Assembly: GCA_033964015.1 (NCBI GenBank)
Contig: CM066916.1
Span: 31,327,404 to 31,391,403 of the forward strand
Length of the DNA stretch: 64,000 nucleotides
Direction: 5' to 3'
DNA from: Scolanthus callimorphus
Taxonomy: Eukaryota; Cnidaria; Anthozoa; Actiniaria; Edwardsiidae
Position 1 is the stretch's first letter. The number at the start of each line of letters is the position of its first letter. Under the pieces are notes generated by a model. That model was not told the DNA's origin and did no database searches. It saw only the letters and a program-made list of their open reading frames with translations. Shown in pieces: positions 11,101 through 23,100 of the stretch. The position numbers were made by a program, and so were the translations under genes.

Positions 11101-14100
11101 TCGTTAGCAAATTCTTATTGTCCATCTTTTCGGTTCCCTTTCTCTCGGCAGTTATGCGCTACATTGGGTACCACCGCAACGTGCGCCTTTGATGACCTCA
11201 CTCAAATTGGACCTATATGTAAGTCTCCTTGTAAAGGATGAATTATGTTACCCGGGAATTCCAGAAAGGGGGTTGGCAGTGAAAACCTGGGACGACAATT
11301 TGGATGTTTCCTTCATCAAATACATGAGTAAATGTATGGGAAAATCTCCCGAGAAAGAGGGGGCCGCGGCTCCTGTTTCTCATCACTGCCTGCCAAGCAT
11401 CCCCAATGTGGTTACAAGCATTTATAGGGTTCGGCATAGGTTGCTCGGCAACTTTTTAGATTTTCGGCAACTTTTTGGATTTTCGGCAGCTTTAAGATTT
11501 TCGGCAATTTTTGACTTTTCCAACCGAAAATATGTTTTTTTTTTACTTTTTGGGAACATTTATTAGTATATTTAGATAGAAAAAACTAATAATTGACGTA
11601 CTCTTCACATTTGTGACATATTTTAAAATCGTCATCTGAAAATTGGCCTACGACTAGTAATGTTTGCCTTAGATATCTGTTTATCCAGTGACGTCAGCAC
11701 GGAAGAAGTTTCAAGAAAAATAATTTATTATATAAACACCAATGAAATACCAGGTGATCTCCCGCGCGAAAACTTGATATCTTCACACGTGAAAATATCA
11801 TGTTATTTTCACATGTGAAAATATCACACTTGCCTTTGCTGAATGCTCGATTTTTAAGCTTAACTCAAATAAAATTTGAATTTGGTATTTCATTGATGTT
11901 TATATAATAAACAGAACATTACATGACCGCTTGGAGATACGAAGTTTATCTTCTCGTGTTAAAAATTTATCTCACTCGTTCGCTGCGCTCACTCGTGAGA
12001 TAAATTTTCAACACTCAAAGATAAAATTCGTATCTCCGCGCGGCCATGTAATATCCTCTATTTTATAACTTTGAAATAAAGTTTGATGAGAAACAAGACA
12101 ACAATAAGTGAAATTTCAATATTTTAAACCTAAAAAAAGGTTTTAAAAACGTAATTTTGGCAACTTTTCGAAAAAATAGCAACTTTTTTTAAAAAAAAGT
12201 CGTAACTTTTAAGCACTTTTCTATCCTCGGCAACTTTTGAGCAATTTATCGGCAACTTTTGCCGAAGCCTAACAAGCAATCACCTCAGTGATATGTTCAA
12301 AGTTAATGGCCCTTTGCCTTTTTGCTTTTCTAGACGAGATAAAAAAAAACTCTGAAAACCTGTAGTTTAGCACCAAATTTGTCTTTCCCGCCGCTGAAAT
12401 TTCGAAATTTTCCTTGTTATCATCGTCACTCATCTTGATCACCATCACAGTGTCACCATCATCATCAACACCTTCATCGTCCCCACCATCAATCGTTCTC
12501 ATCACCATCATCGCCTTCATCAGGATACCAAAGAATAGCGATTTTTTATTGAAATTTTCGCAACTTTACGAAAAACAGCAACTTTTTCGAGCAACTTTTA
12601 AAACTTGGGGAAAAGCCTTACGTTTACCATCAACACCATCACCATTGTCGGCTCGCCATCGTCATAAAATCTTCACAATTTTGTCGACTAATAGAGGTAG
12701 AGCTCGTTCTGTTTGTCTCTTTCTCCTCAGGTCATAGAGAGTCCATATGGCTACACGTAGACGCGGCCTATGCCGGTTCCGCATTTATTTGTCCGGAATT
12801 TAGACCATTAATGAACGGAGTCGAGGTATAATACGTTTATTCAATATGCCATTCCGTTGGAGAAATTTGTGTGAATGTGTGCATTTAGTCTTCGTTTGCA
12901 GCAAAAGAATTTACGATAGCACATGCGCCAGTTCATTTATACGTATCCTAGTTTTGACTAATTTATGTAAGCGATTCTCAGATGACTGTCGAACACTTAG
13001 TACAAAGTCAACGCACTTAGCAAATCACAAAGAAAACAAATTCAACAACCATCAACCGATCAGGAAATGGAGTAAGTACCGACGACTTGCGTTTAGTCGT
13101 GACTGTGGAAAACAAGAGTCGTCGCGCGTGGTCCGGTTTTTCTTCGCATTCTTATTAGTTGACTAAATGAAGACCTAAAGGCATCAACCGTTATCCCCAG
13201 ACTAGCAGCTCGTAAGCTGAATTACGCTAGGTCCAAACGGCGCCACTGGCAACCAAGCGGTCATAAGCACAGAAACTGAGGGTGGTCAGAGGGTTTATTA
13301 CGTCAGAGGGTTTATAACGTCCCCCTGATACTGAGTAGAGTAGAAAGGCGAGACGGAACCTCGGTTTATTGTCTCATCCGAAAGACGTGAAACATAGTAG
13401 AACAAAGTTCAAGTCACAATATGAACCAATTTCAACCGAGACCAGAACAGAAATAAAATTTCCTCTGTCCCGGCCAAGAGTCGAACCTGAACCACAGCGG
13501 TGAGAGACCCAGCGTCGAAACCTGGTAACGCTGAGCCATGGGCGTGTTTCCATAGTGTAGAGTCATCTGATAGTCATCTGAAATCCGCTTTAAAACAGCT
13601 AAATGTGTCAAATAGTTTTTGCTTTTCACTTTTTTTTTCGTTTATGTTGTTCCAGTACGCCGAGTCATTCAACTCCAACCCACACAAGCTTATGTTAACC
13701 AACATCGAGTGCTCAGCTCTATGGTATGTGCACTAGCAGTGAACCTTAGAACAATCTTCCTCTACCAACATCGAGTGCTCAGCTCTATGGTATGTGCACT
13801 AGCAGTGAACCTTAGAACAATCTTCCCCTACCAACATCGAGTGCTCAGCTCTATGCTATGTGCACTAGCAGTGAACCTTAGAACAATCTTTCTCTACCAA
13901 CATCGAGTGCTCCGCTTTATGGTATGTGCACTAGCAGTGAACCTTAGAACAATCTTCCCCTACCAACATCGAGTGCTCAGCTCTATGGTATGTGCACTAG
14001 CAGTGAACCTTACAACAATCTTCCCCTATCGTGCCGGTCCTGATTTTTGAATTCTTGATTTCTCTTCACTTCAGAAACCCAGGAGTATCTCCGCCATCTG

Positions 14101-17100
14101 GGTTTTTGGAGCACGTGCGGTCTCGAGGACGAGGAAGTACAGGGGATGGGGAAGGGGAGAGAATGTCTTCTTTTGTCTCCCAAATTAGACCGAGCGCTTT
14201 CTAAATCCAATATGACTACCGCGATAAAAATACCACGCACCGTCTCAGCCCCTGCGACGAAAAATCATCTCTTCAACGGAAAAATATATTTCAAAACTGT
14301 TTTCGGATTTCAAAACATCTCTTTGAAGTCTTTCTCTTTCTGCTCTTAAAACGTTCAATATAACCTAATTGTCTTAAATAGCAGGAAGTTACAGAGTACT
14401 TTTAAAGGCCCAAAGCCAACCGCCATCCTTTGCAAGCTAGTCTTTTGTTTTGAACTGCTACATCTTGCACTTTTTAACGAAATATCGCGCGACCTTGGAT
14501 GGAAAATAGTTAGAATCTCTGAAAAAAATGAAACACCTGGTAAAAACTGCATAAAATGGCAATATTAAAACAGTTTGTTTCGAGTATCGCTACAAGGAAC
14601 ATTTTCTGTTATTGAGAAAATGTACCTCGGCGCGCAAAGGATCGTGGTTGACGATGGGCCTTTATTGGTTTGTTGTCAATTTCACGTGAAATTTGATGGT
14701 GATTAGGTTGTCGACTCCCAAAGTTATTCACCGGCGACTTTCGTGGTCATGTACATCCCTCTAAAGTCTGAATAAAATCAATGACCGTGGAAGAAAACAG
14801 ATCTGGTCGTGAAATCCCATTACTCTGATTCCCTCTGCAGGGTGAAACACAAGGGTATATTGAATAAAGCCATGCATGTCGACCCAGCGTACTTGAGAGA
14901 CAGTTTCTTCATCCACAACAACAACAACAATAACAACAACGAAGTGCCAACTAAAGGTATCCAAAACATATTCTGTTGAAAGTAGACACCTTACAGTCCC
15001 TTATTTGTCGCCAACGTCCTTAAATATAATATAGAAAGTGTTTGCTACTACGCGCGCTTTTTTCATCTTCACGCCCGATTTTGGTCAAGAGTTCCCAATC
15101 ACGGTAGCAAATCGGTGCGAAAATTTTTTATAGATATCCTCCTTTTAACTTTCATGCAGTAAAAATCGCAAATGCTTAAAGTGCCACTAAAGGCAGAAGT
15201 CAACTACATTTCATCAAAAAGATCCATTATCGAAGGGAACAGTAGCGAAACAAAAATGTACTTTACGCGCGCCGTTAATATTTTATTGATTTTTGAATAC
15301 TTTCGATTGGCGTTTTTTTTCGTTCAACTATGAGCGATGCATCTTGGGGGAGAAGTTCTTCAGAACAATGGTTCCTATGACGCATGAAGAAGACATAGAA
15401 AATACAACAAAGGTCTTTGTTCTTCTTTCATTGTCTTCTTCGTTGTCTTTGTTCTACTTTCTATGTCTTCTTCATGCGTCACAGGAACCATTGTTCACCC
15501 CACAGGATGCAGAAACGCATAGTTGAACGAAAAAAAATCGCCAATCGGAAATATTCAAAAATCAATAAAATATTAACGGCGCGCGGTAAACACATTTTTC
15601 TTTCGTTACTGTTCCTTTGGATAATGGATCTTTTGGATGAAATGTAGTTGACTTCTGCCTTTAGTGGCACTTTAAAGCAGAGCTAAAATTGAGGAGAATG
15701 ATATGGTACATAAGTTATCCGAGATATTTCATATTCAATTGCGCACGAGGCACGCGTTCTACCCCCCCCCCCCCCTCCCCCACACACACACACAAACCCA
15801 CACACACACTAGATAAAATGCAAGGAATGTTCGCCAGTGAAGCTTGTCATCTGAAAATTACTCTTCCAGATTGTGTACATGCAGTTACCAAACAGCCAGA
15901 TGAGATTGTAAACTATAGGGTAAATATTCATCTAACTTGACTTAAAGGCCCGTCATCAAATTTTGCAGTCTATCAGCCAATCAGAGCAGCCGAAAAACAA
16001 TGGATCAATTTGAAAACAAAAGAAGACGGGCGCAAAGGTTCAAGGTTGTTGATGGGCACGAGAGTCGCTTATAAAAATGGTCTGTCTTTTACACTTTATA
16101 GACACCTTTTTCCTTAACCCATACCTTAAAGGGGCACTCGCACATTTTGTGTACAACCTGTCTAAAATAACTCTTATTCTAATCACCACAAATACATTTA
16201 AGTTTACCGGGAAACACCAAAATAACAGTCCAGTTTGTTAAATGACCTTTTAACTGTTAAATTAATTTATACCACAATGCGCGCATTTCTCGAATTCTGA
16301 TTGGCTCTCAGCCATGGGTACATAAGAGGACATACCACGGAACGCGCCATCATAAGCGCGCGTGCTAAAAAGAACCAACAAAAACACCGTTTGGCTGCGC
16401 GCGCGCTGCTTTTGCCTTTTTATTTTTGCCTTTTTGTTGTGGTATAAAACAAATGTCCTCTGATTTTCCGTGGTATGTCCTCTTATATACCACGGAATGA
16501 CGTAATAGTGGTCAAAATGTACTGCGGACCCACTCGGCTGCGCCTCGTGAGTCCACAACATTTTGACCACTTTATTACGTCATTCCGTGGTATATAAGAG
16601 GACATACCACGGAAAATCAGAGGACATTTGTTAAACAACTCTATAGTGTTTTTATCTATTATTAAGACGATGGAATTGGATTGCGATTTGAATTATTTCC
16701 TTATCAGGCAAACGTACGAGTGCCCCTTTAAGAGTACCGTGTCAGCCACTCCTTTGTTATTGTTTTCGTTCGACTTCAGAAGACACAAAGTTTCATATTT
16801 GATTTTCCAAATTCAATCGAGAGCATTGCTCTATATCCTCTAAATGGCAGCCGATGGAAATGGATGCTTTTTCAAACTTGGTATGTTGCTTGGTTGTCAA
16901 AATGGCGGCTGACACAGGCTCTTTAATTCCATTTGGTGGAATTTGAGAGGACTGGCTTTTGCGATATTCCCCATACGTTGCCGAAATAACGCCCTTCGTT
17001 CACCCTCGTGGAAGCCCCTCATTCATTACTACCCTTCGCCACCGCGCGATAAAGCGCAAAGAAAACAACACCGATATGAGTGTGACTCGTGCTGGGTGCC

Positions 17101-20100
17101 TGCGGACAATGGTACCACGCTTTATTTATTTATTCTACACATAGGTCTACTAATACAGTAAATCAGGTGATATTATGAGCTCTTATGACAAATGCATAAG
17201 CCTAATAGCTAATACTAAATACAATGTACATCCAAAAACATAAACTTAAGTGCAAGTGCAGTTACAAGAATTCCAAAAATTTCTTATGTATACCTAAAAA
17301 AAATACAATTCAAACATCAGCGCCCGATACGAAAACCCGGGATAAAACCCGTAAGGCAAAAAACCCGGGAACGTACTCCTCGATCGAATGCGCTGATTTT
17401 AGTCTCGAGGATTAAGACTTTGACTAAACATCTCATGAAGTTTGGTAACAAAATACTCTACGGCGTCCAACAGGCGAGATGAAAAATTATCATAATTCTG
17501 TCGTATTTATACGAAAATTTCTAAAACCTTATGCTAAACGTAGTTATGTAATCTTACATCATAAAACAATTGTTTGTCGCGAAGAACAAACAATTATATA
17601 ATTGTGATTCCATATGCTCAGAACCGTAATGAAAACGCTTTCCAACTGCACGATGTTACGTTGGAAAGCATTTATTCATTACTACCCTTCGCCACCGCGC
17701 GATAAAGCGCAAAGAAAACAACACCGATATGAGTGTGACTCGTGCTGGGTGCCTGCGGACAATGGTACCACGCGAGGCTAACAAAGACGAGAATCGACCG
17801 TGAATAATAGGGAACCTGAACATATGTTAACACGATATTACAAGTTAATGGCTTTAGGAACCTTTAACTTATCTTCTATGCTGATATTAATATAACTTTG
17901 TTTAGATTTGGCTGATTTCCAGCCAGCATGCTTATCGAGTAAACCTTCAGAAACACCGGCTGCATATGAAGCATTCGCGCCCCCCTTTTTAAGGCTATGA
18001 GTACCAAATGCCTTGACATCTTCTACAAACAAACTAATAGTTTCCTTGAAAATTTCTCTTACTCTAGAATAACTGATTGAATGCTGAAGTGCAGAACCAT
18101 TAGAAGAAAGCCTACAAACTAAAGGTTGATCAGGACTATTTGGCAATTTAGACAAAAGTTTCTCAGTGATACAAACAGGACATGTGATCTTATTCGATCT
18201 GGCAAAATAGAAATTGTGACCACGCGAGCGCTGGTCGTTTTTACGCTTCGAACATAAAATAGACATATGATCATGAAAAACTGAGACATGACTTCTGTTG
18301 ATGTGAATTATTTCATCAGACCGCATGAGGCCAGCAAAAGCTATGATGAAAATAAAGCACGTCCTCAAATTATATAGAGAAGCCTGAGGAGTATTAAATC
18401 TCTCTGCAACTTTAGAAATTATTCATTACCAGCAATCTGAGACAAAATGGCCGCCGCGCTAATTATGCAGGCCTTGCAGGCCCTTTAAAAATGGCCGCCG
18501 GTCTTATAGGGATTGTATGGAGAAAAGTTTAAAATCTGAAATAAAAAGAGTACTGTAATTCGTGGACAACTTGCCGACCCCTAGATCAAAAGATTGAACA
18601 CTATAGAACATTTCGATACATGTAAAAGAGCTTCAAACTTTACTTACAAAGCGCCAAATTTACTTTAGCGAACGCTGTCCTAACGGCTTTCTGTCCCTTA
18701 TGTTTTACAGTAAAATCCGTCCGTAGGCCATTTTGCTTCGCATGCTGATAAAGTTCACGGTACTGTCCGTACTCGAATCCCAGGTGCCGACCTCTCAAAA
18801 TTGAGCCCTGTTGTTGCACATCAAAATGAGCTATAAATCGGCCTTTAGGGACCGATCGTTTATAACGTCTACGGGGGGGGGCGGTGGAATTTGGGTGGGG
18901 GTAAAAATTTAGAAGACATAGATTTTAGGGGGTAATTTTTTGGCACCCTCTCTCAAAAGAGGGGGTAATTTTTTCAGGGACACTGTGGTTCAAACTAAAT
19001 AATAATAATATGTACAAGCTATCGCGTCGTGGCATACAGCGCTACGCCATATAGCAAGTACGCGAATTTCGGCGCGCTTCGCGCGCAGCAGAATGTACAA
19101 AATAGTTTTTGAGTACGTGCGCAATGGAATGGCTACGAATGTCATTACAAGAAAATATATCTTAGCCAGGAGAAAAAAACTAACTCTCCCCAAAAAGACG
19201 CTCTGCAGTAATAAGCATCGGAGCTGTCTCAATTCGAAAAAAGAAGGCCTAATTATTATAGGCAAGCGTGAGTTCCACTTTACGAGGATAGAGATTCGTC
19301 ATTTTGACCCTGCTTTACGCACGTCATTTGCGATCTTTGTTTACTACACACAGCAAATGGAATGTTCATCTACATTTTCTTTGAGGTTTGGTGAAATGCG
19401 TTCATATCATGCATAAAAATTAGGGCGCGCTTCGCGCGCAACAAAAAGAGAAATTTAGTGTAAATTGTCTTCCATTAGCAATTAGTTCAAACGGGGATCT
19501 GGTTACAGGGTGGGGGGTAAACTTTTTAGAACATCGATGTTATGTGGGGGTTATTTTTGTATCGCCTTTTTAATGAGGGGGGTGCGAATTTTAACATTCA
19601 ATAAATTTAGAAAACCACCGCCCCCCCGTGGACGTAATAAACGATCGGTCCCTTAGAACGCCCCCAAAACTCCGCCAATTTTCTTTGAACACAGCACACT
19701 TTTTGCTAATAATCCATGCGAGATTTGAAGAAGAAGACATCGGCTTGAAGTCGTTTTCTAGCTCAAAATAACTGCTACGGCCGTACAATCTCCCTCTGTG
19801 ATCGCCATGTTTTTCACTGATAACCAGGCCTTCCCTGGGTAGGTTCTTGATGTATGATTTACGATAGTTTAATAGTTGTCTCACTCGACCTGAGTCAGCC
19901 ATCATTTTACCCTCGCTGAGCCTCGCACGCTATCATTCGCGTCTTGAATGCATGTTTTCTTTTAATGCAAAGTTAAACTGCAGAGTTGTGGTAAATAATA
20001 TAATGCAAAAATATATATCTGCCGTCAAACATCTCTGAAATACAGCTTTATTTACATGCTACCACCCCTCCCCCCTATTTTCGCCATATTGGATGGCACT

Positions 20101-23100
20101 TATGAGCATGCTCAGTGCGTTGGCTGACCTTAATAATCGCAGGCGCGAAAAGTCTCGCATTGCTGGTAATGTTCTATATCTAAGGTAACGGGCTTACCCA
20201 AGAGACGTTTCGAAGCTTCTAAACTGTTTCACCAAACTACAATCTGTCGGGGAAGAAACCCCAGCTAATTCATGTGCCCATCTCACGCCATAAACGGCTG
20301 CCTCAATCGGCGCAGGAGAATTACAGGTTTCGGCTTTCTCTCTAAGATACAGGCAAAATAAAAAAGGTGGAACAAGAAACCGATTTAAGCCGAGATTTTG
20401 TTTTTCCCATTTTTTCCAGTTAAGCCAGGCATTTTTATACTTTACATTAGTTGATGTAGCTCTGCAGTTAAGAATATAACTAGGAAGAGAGTCGGCAAGA
20501 CTCTTTAGTTTGTCGCTCTTGAGTTCTTGCCTGTCTGACCAAATTCCAGCTTGGAACACATCTGAAAGAAGGAATCAAAGGAGAAAAAACACAACGAAAG
20601 TGCGAGATCTAAACTGAACCAGTAAAATCCAGTCTCAATGCCAACATTTTAAATTTCGGAGTAGACAAAAAGGCAGATTTCTTATTAGAATACACAATGG
20701 TGGATCCCCTACCAGGAATAAACGTGTCCACAAACTTCGGCAAATACCAGTGATCCTTAACAAAATCCACAAAACGGCGCTCACGCGAGCATAATAACGG
20801 CCAAAATGCAGCAGACTTCCATTCAGGTACAACTAACGTGCCCTTAGCCTTACAAGACTCCATATGAAATAAAACTGCGCTGACCAAGTAAGGTGGTGGA
20901 CAAACATAATTGTTGCATTCTTTACCCCAGTCTTGCGTAAAACAATCTACGGCTTCTGTGCCAGGGCACCAAAACTTAGAATTGAAACGGGGCAATTGGG
21001 AATTGTAATGACAAGCCATTCTGTCCACATGAAATGGACCCCACCTATTGGAAATTAGCTGAAACAGCTTTCGGTTTAACATCCAATCATCTGGATCCAC
21101 AATACGACTTAAATAGTCGGCAAACTGATTCTCAGCTCTGGGTATCCACTGTGCCTGAAAGGAAATACAATTAGTCATACAAAAATTAAAGATACTGAGA
21201 GCAATCTGCTGCAATTGCGCTACACGACTACCATTATGTACTATACGAACCACATTCTGGTTATCTGAAAAAATCTTTATCTTTTTTCCCGAAACAACAC
21301 CCTTAAAACTTTTTAGGGCTAAAAATATAGCCAACAACTCTCTCAAGGAGGAACTCTCTTTCTTCTCTGATTCATCCCACATTCCAGAGCAAATTCTCTG
21401 ATCGCCGTCAAAAGCGATATGCGCACCATACCCAGAATCACTGGCGTCGCTGATTAAAACTGCGCTAGACGACAAAGGTCTATTAATCGGATAGCCATTA
21501 AAGGCTTCAACATGAGACCACCAGCATTTTAGCTCATGCAATACTCCCTCTGGTGCGAAAAGCACGTCATTCCATGAATTTCTCATTTGAACAAAAAATA
21601 CATTTGCCTAGTGAACAACCTGGCAATAGGCCCAATGGCAACAGAAAGGGATATTACTAATCCGGCAACACTAGCCACACCCCTAACTCTAAGGTTAGGA
21701 AATTCGTTAATGAGCGTAGTCAAGTTTGACTTCAACTTTTTAATTTTCTTGTCGGGAACGATAAAACGCATTCTAATCGTGTCTATAACGACACCCAACC
21801 ATTCCCCCAATTGACGTGGCTCCCAGTCCGACTTCTTAACGTTAAATTTCCAACCGGAATTCTCGAGATCGGATTTAACCAACAAACTCGCAGATTTAGC
21901 ATCTGACAGGGACCTGCAACCAAAAATTCCATCGTCAATATACAGAATGGCGAAAATACCCATAGCCCTCCAGCGTGCCACAAGTGGCTTAAACATTTTA
22001 GTAAATAAATGACAAGCGGAAGAAAGCCCGAAAGGCAAAACTCTGAAAACAAAGTACTTTACCTGACCGTTGTAAGACCAAGAAAATCCTAGAAACTTCC
22101 AGAAATTAGGATTAATATCAAGGTGATGGTAGCCAGATTCTATGTCGAATGTAAAGAACCAGAAGTTTTCTCTAAACATAGTAGCTAGCGTAGGCAAGCC
22201 TTCATACTTAAATTTAAATTTCTTGATAAATGGATTAACGGACCTACTAAGGTCAAGAACTAAACGTAACTTACGGCCGCAAACTACTGAAAGCGGATTA
22301 CAACAGTATGGTCTCGAAAAAACTTCTACAGCACATTTATTAAGCAAGAGTTCATTAATTGCTTGGGCAACAAAATCTGCGTTATCTAAGGCGCTTCTAT
22401 TGTTCTTGATAAAGGAAGGCGGAGGAAAGCAAATAAATGGAATCATATAGCATTTCAGAAGAACTCCAATAACTAGAGCTGATAACTGTAAATTGTTGAA
22501 CCACCACGCTTTTGACGCCGATATGCGGCCTTGCACAGACTGAACAGTAGTAGACTGAGTAACGTCAGCGCTCTTGAATTCAAACAAATCTACTAAATTA
22601 ACGTCACCTGTCTCCAACTCGCAGAAACGAGTATCATGAAATCTCTCCCCATCACTTGCTTCCTTGGGCCGGCATAAGGGAGGCTGGGGCAGCTGCAAAC
22701 TGTGGCGCTTGACGAGCCTGCCACGAGAATTGATTTCCGCCGACATTGGCTGTGCTTGCATTGGACCCTCTTGAACGGTAACAATTTCTCCAAAAATGGC
22801 CGGGTTTACCACAGAGGAAGCATCCGCTCATAGAATTGAAAAAGGGAGCACCATTAGAAATTGATGAACTAGCACGTCTATAATCAGGTTTAAATCTGTT
22901 ATCTTTCTTTGCCTTTTCCGCTTTCTTTTTCTCCCTTACAGTTTGTACTTCCTTAAGCACTTTACGTATACGCTTTTCGTCACTTTCATCTTCTGCGATT
23001 GGTATTTGCTTGTATTCGGATACAAAGTCCCAGCCATGTAAATCAGCTAATACAATATGTTTCATGCGATTGGCAATAAGTGCCTTACCTTCTTCGAGGG

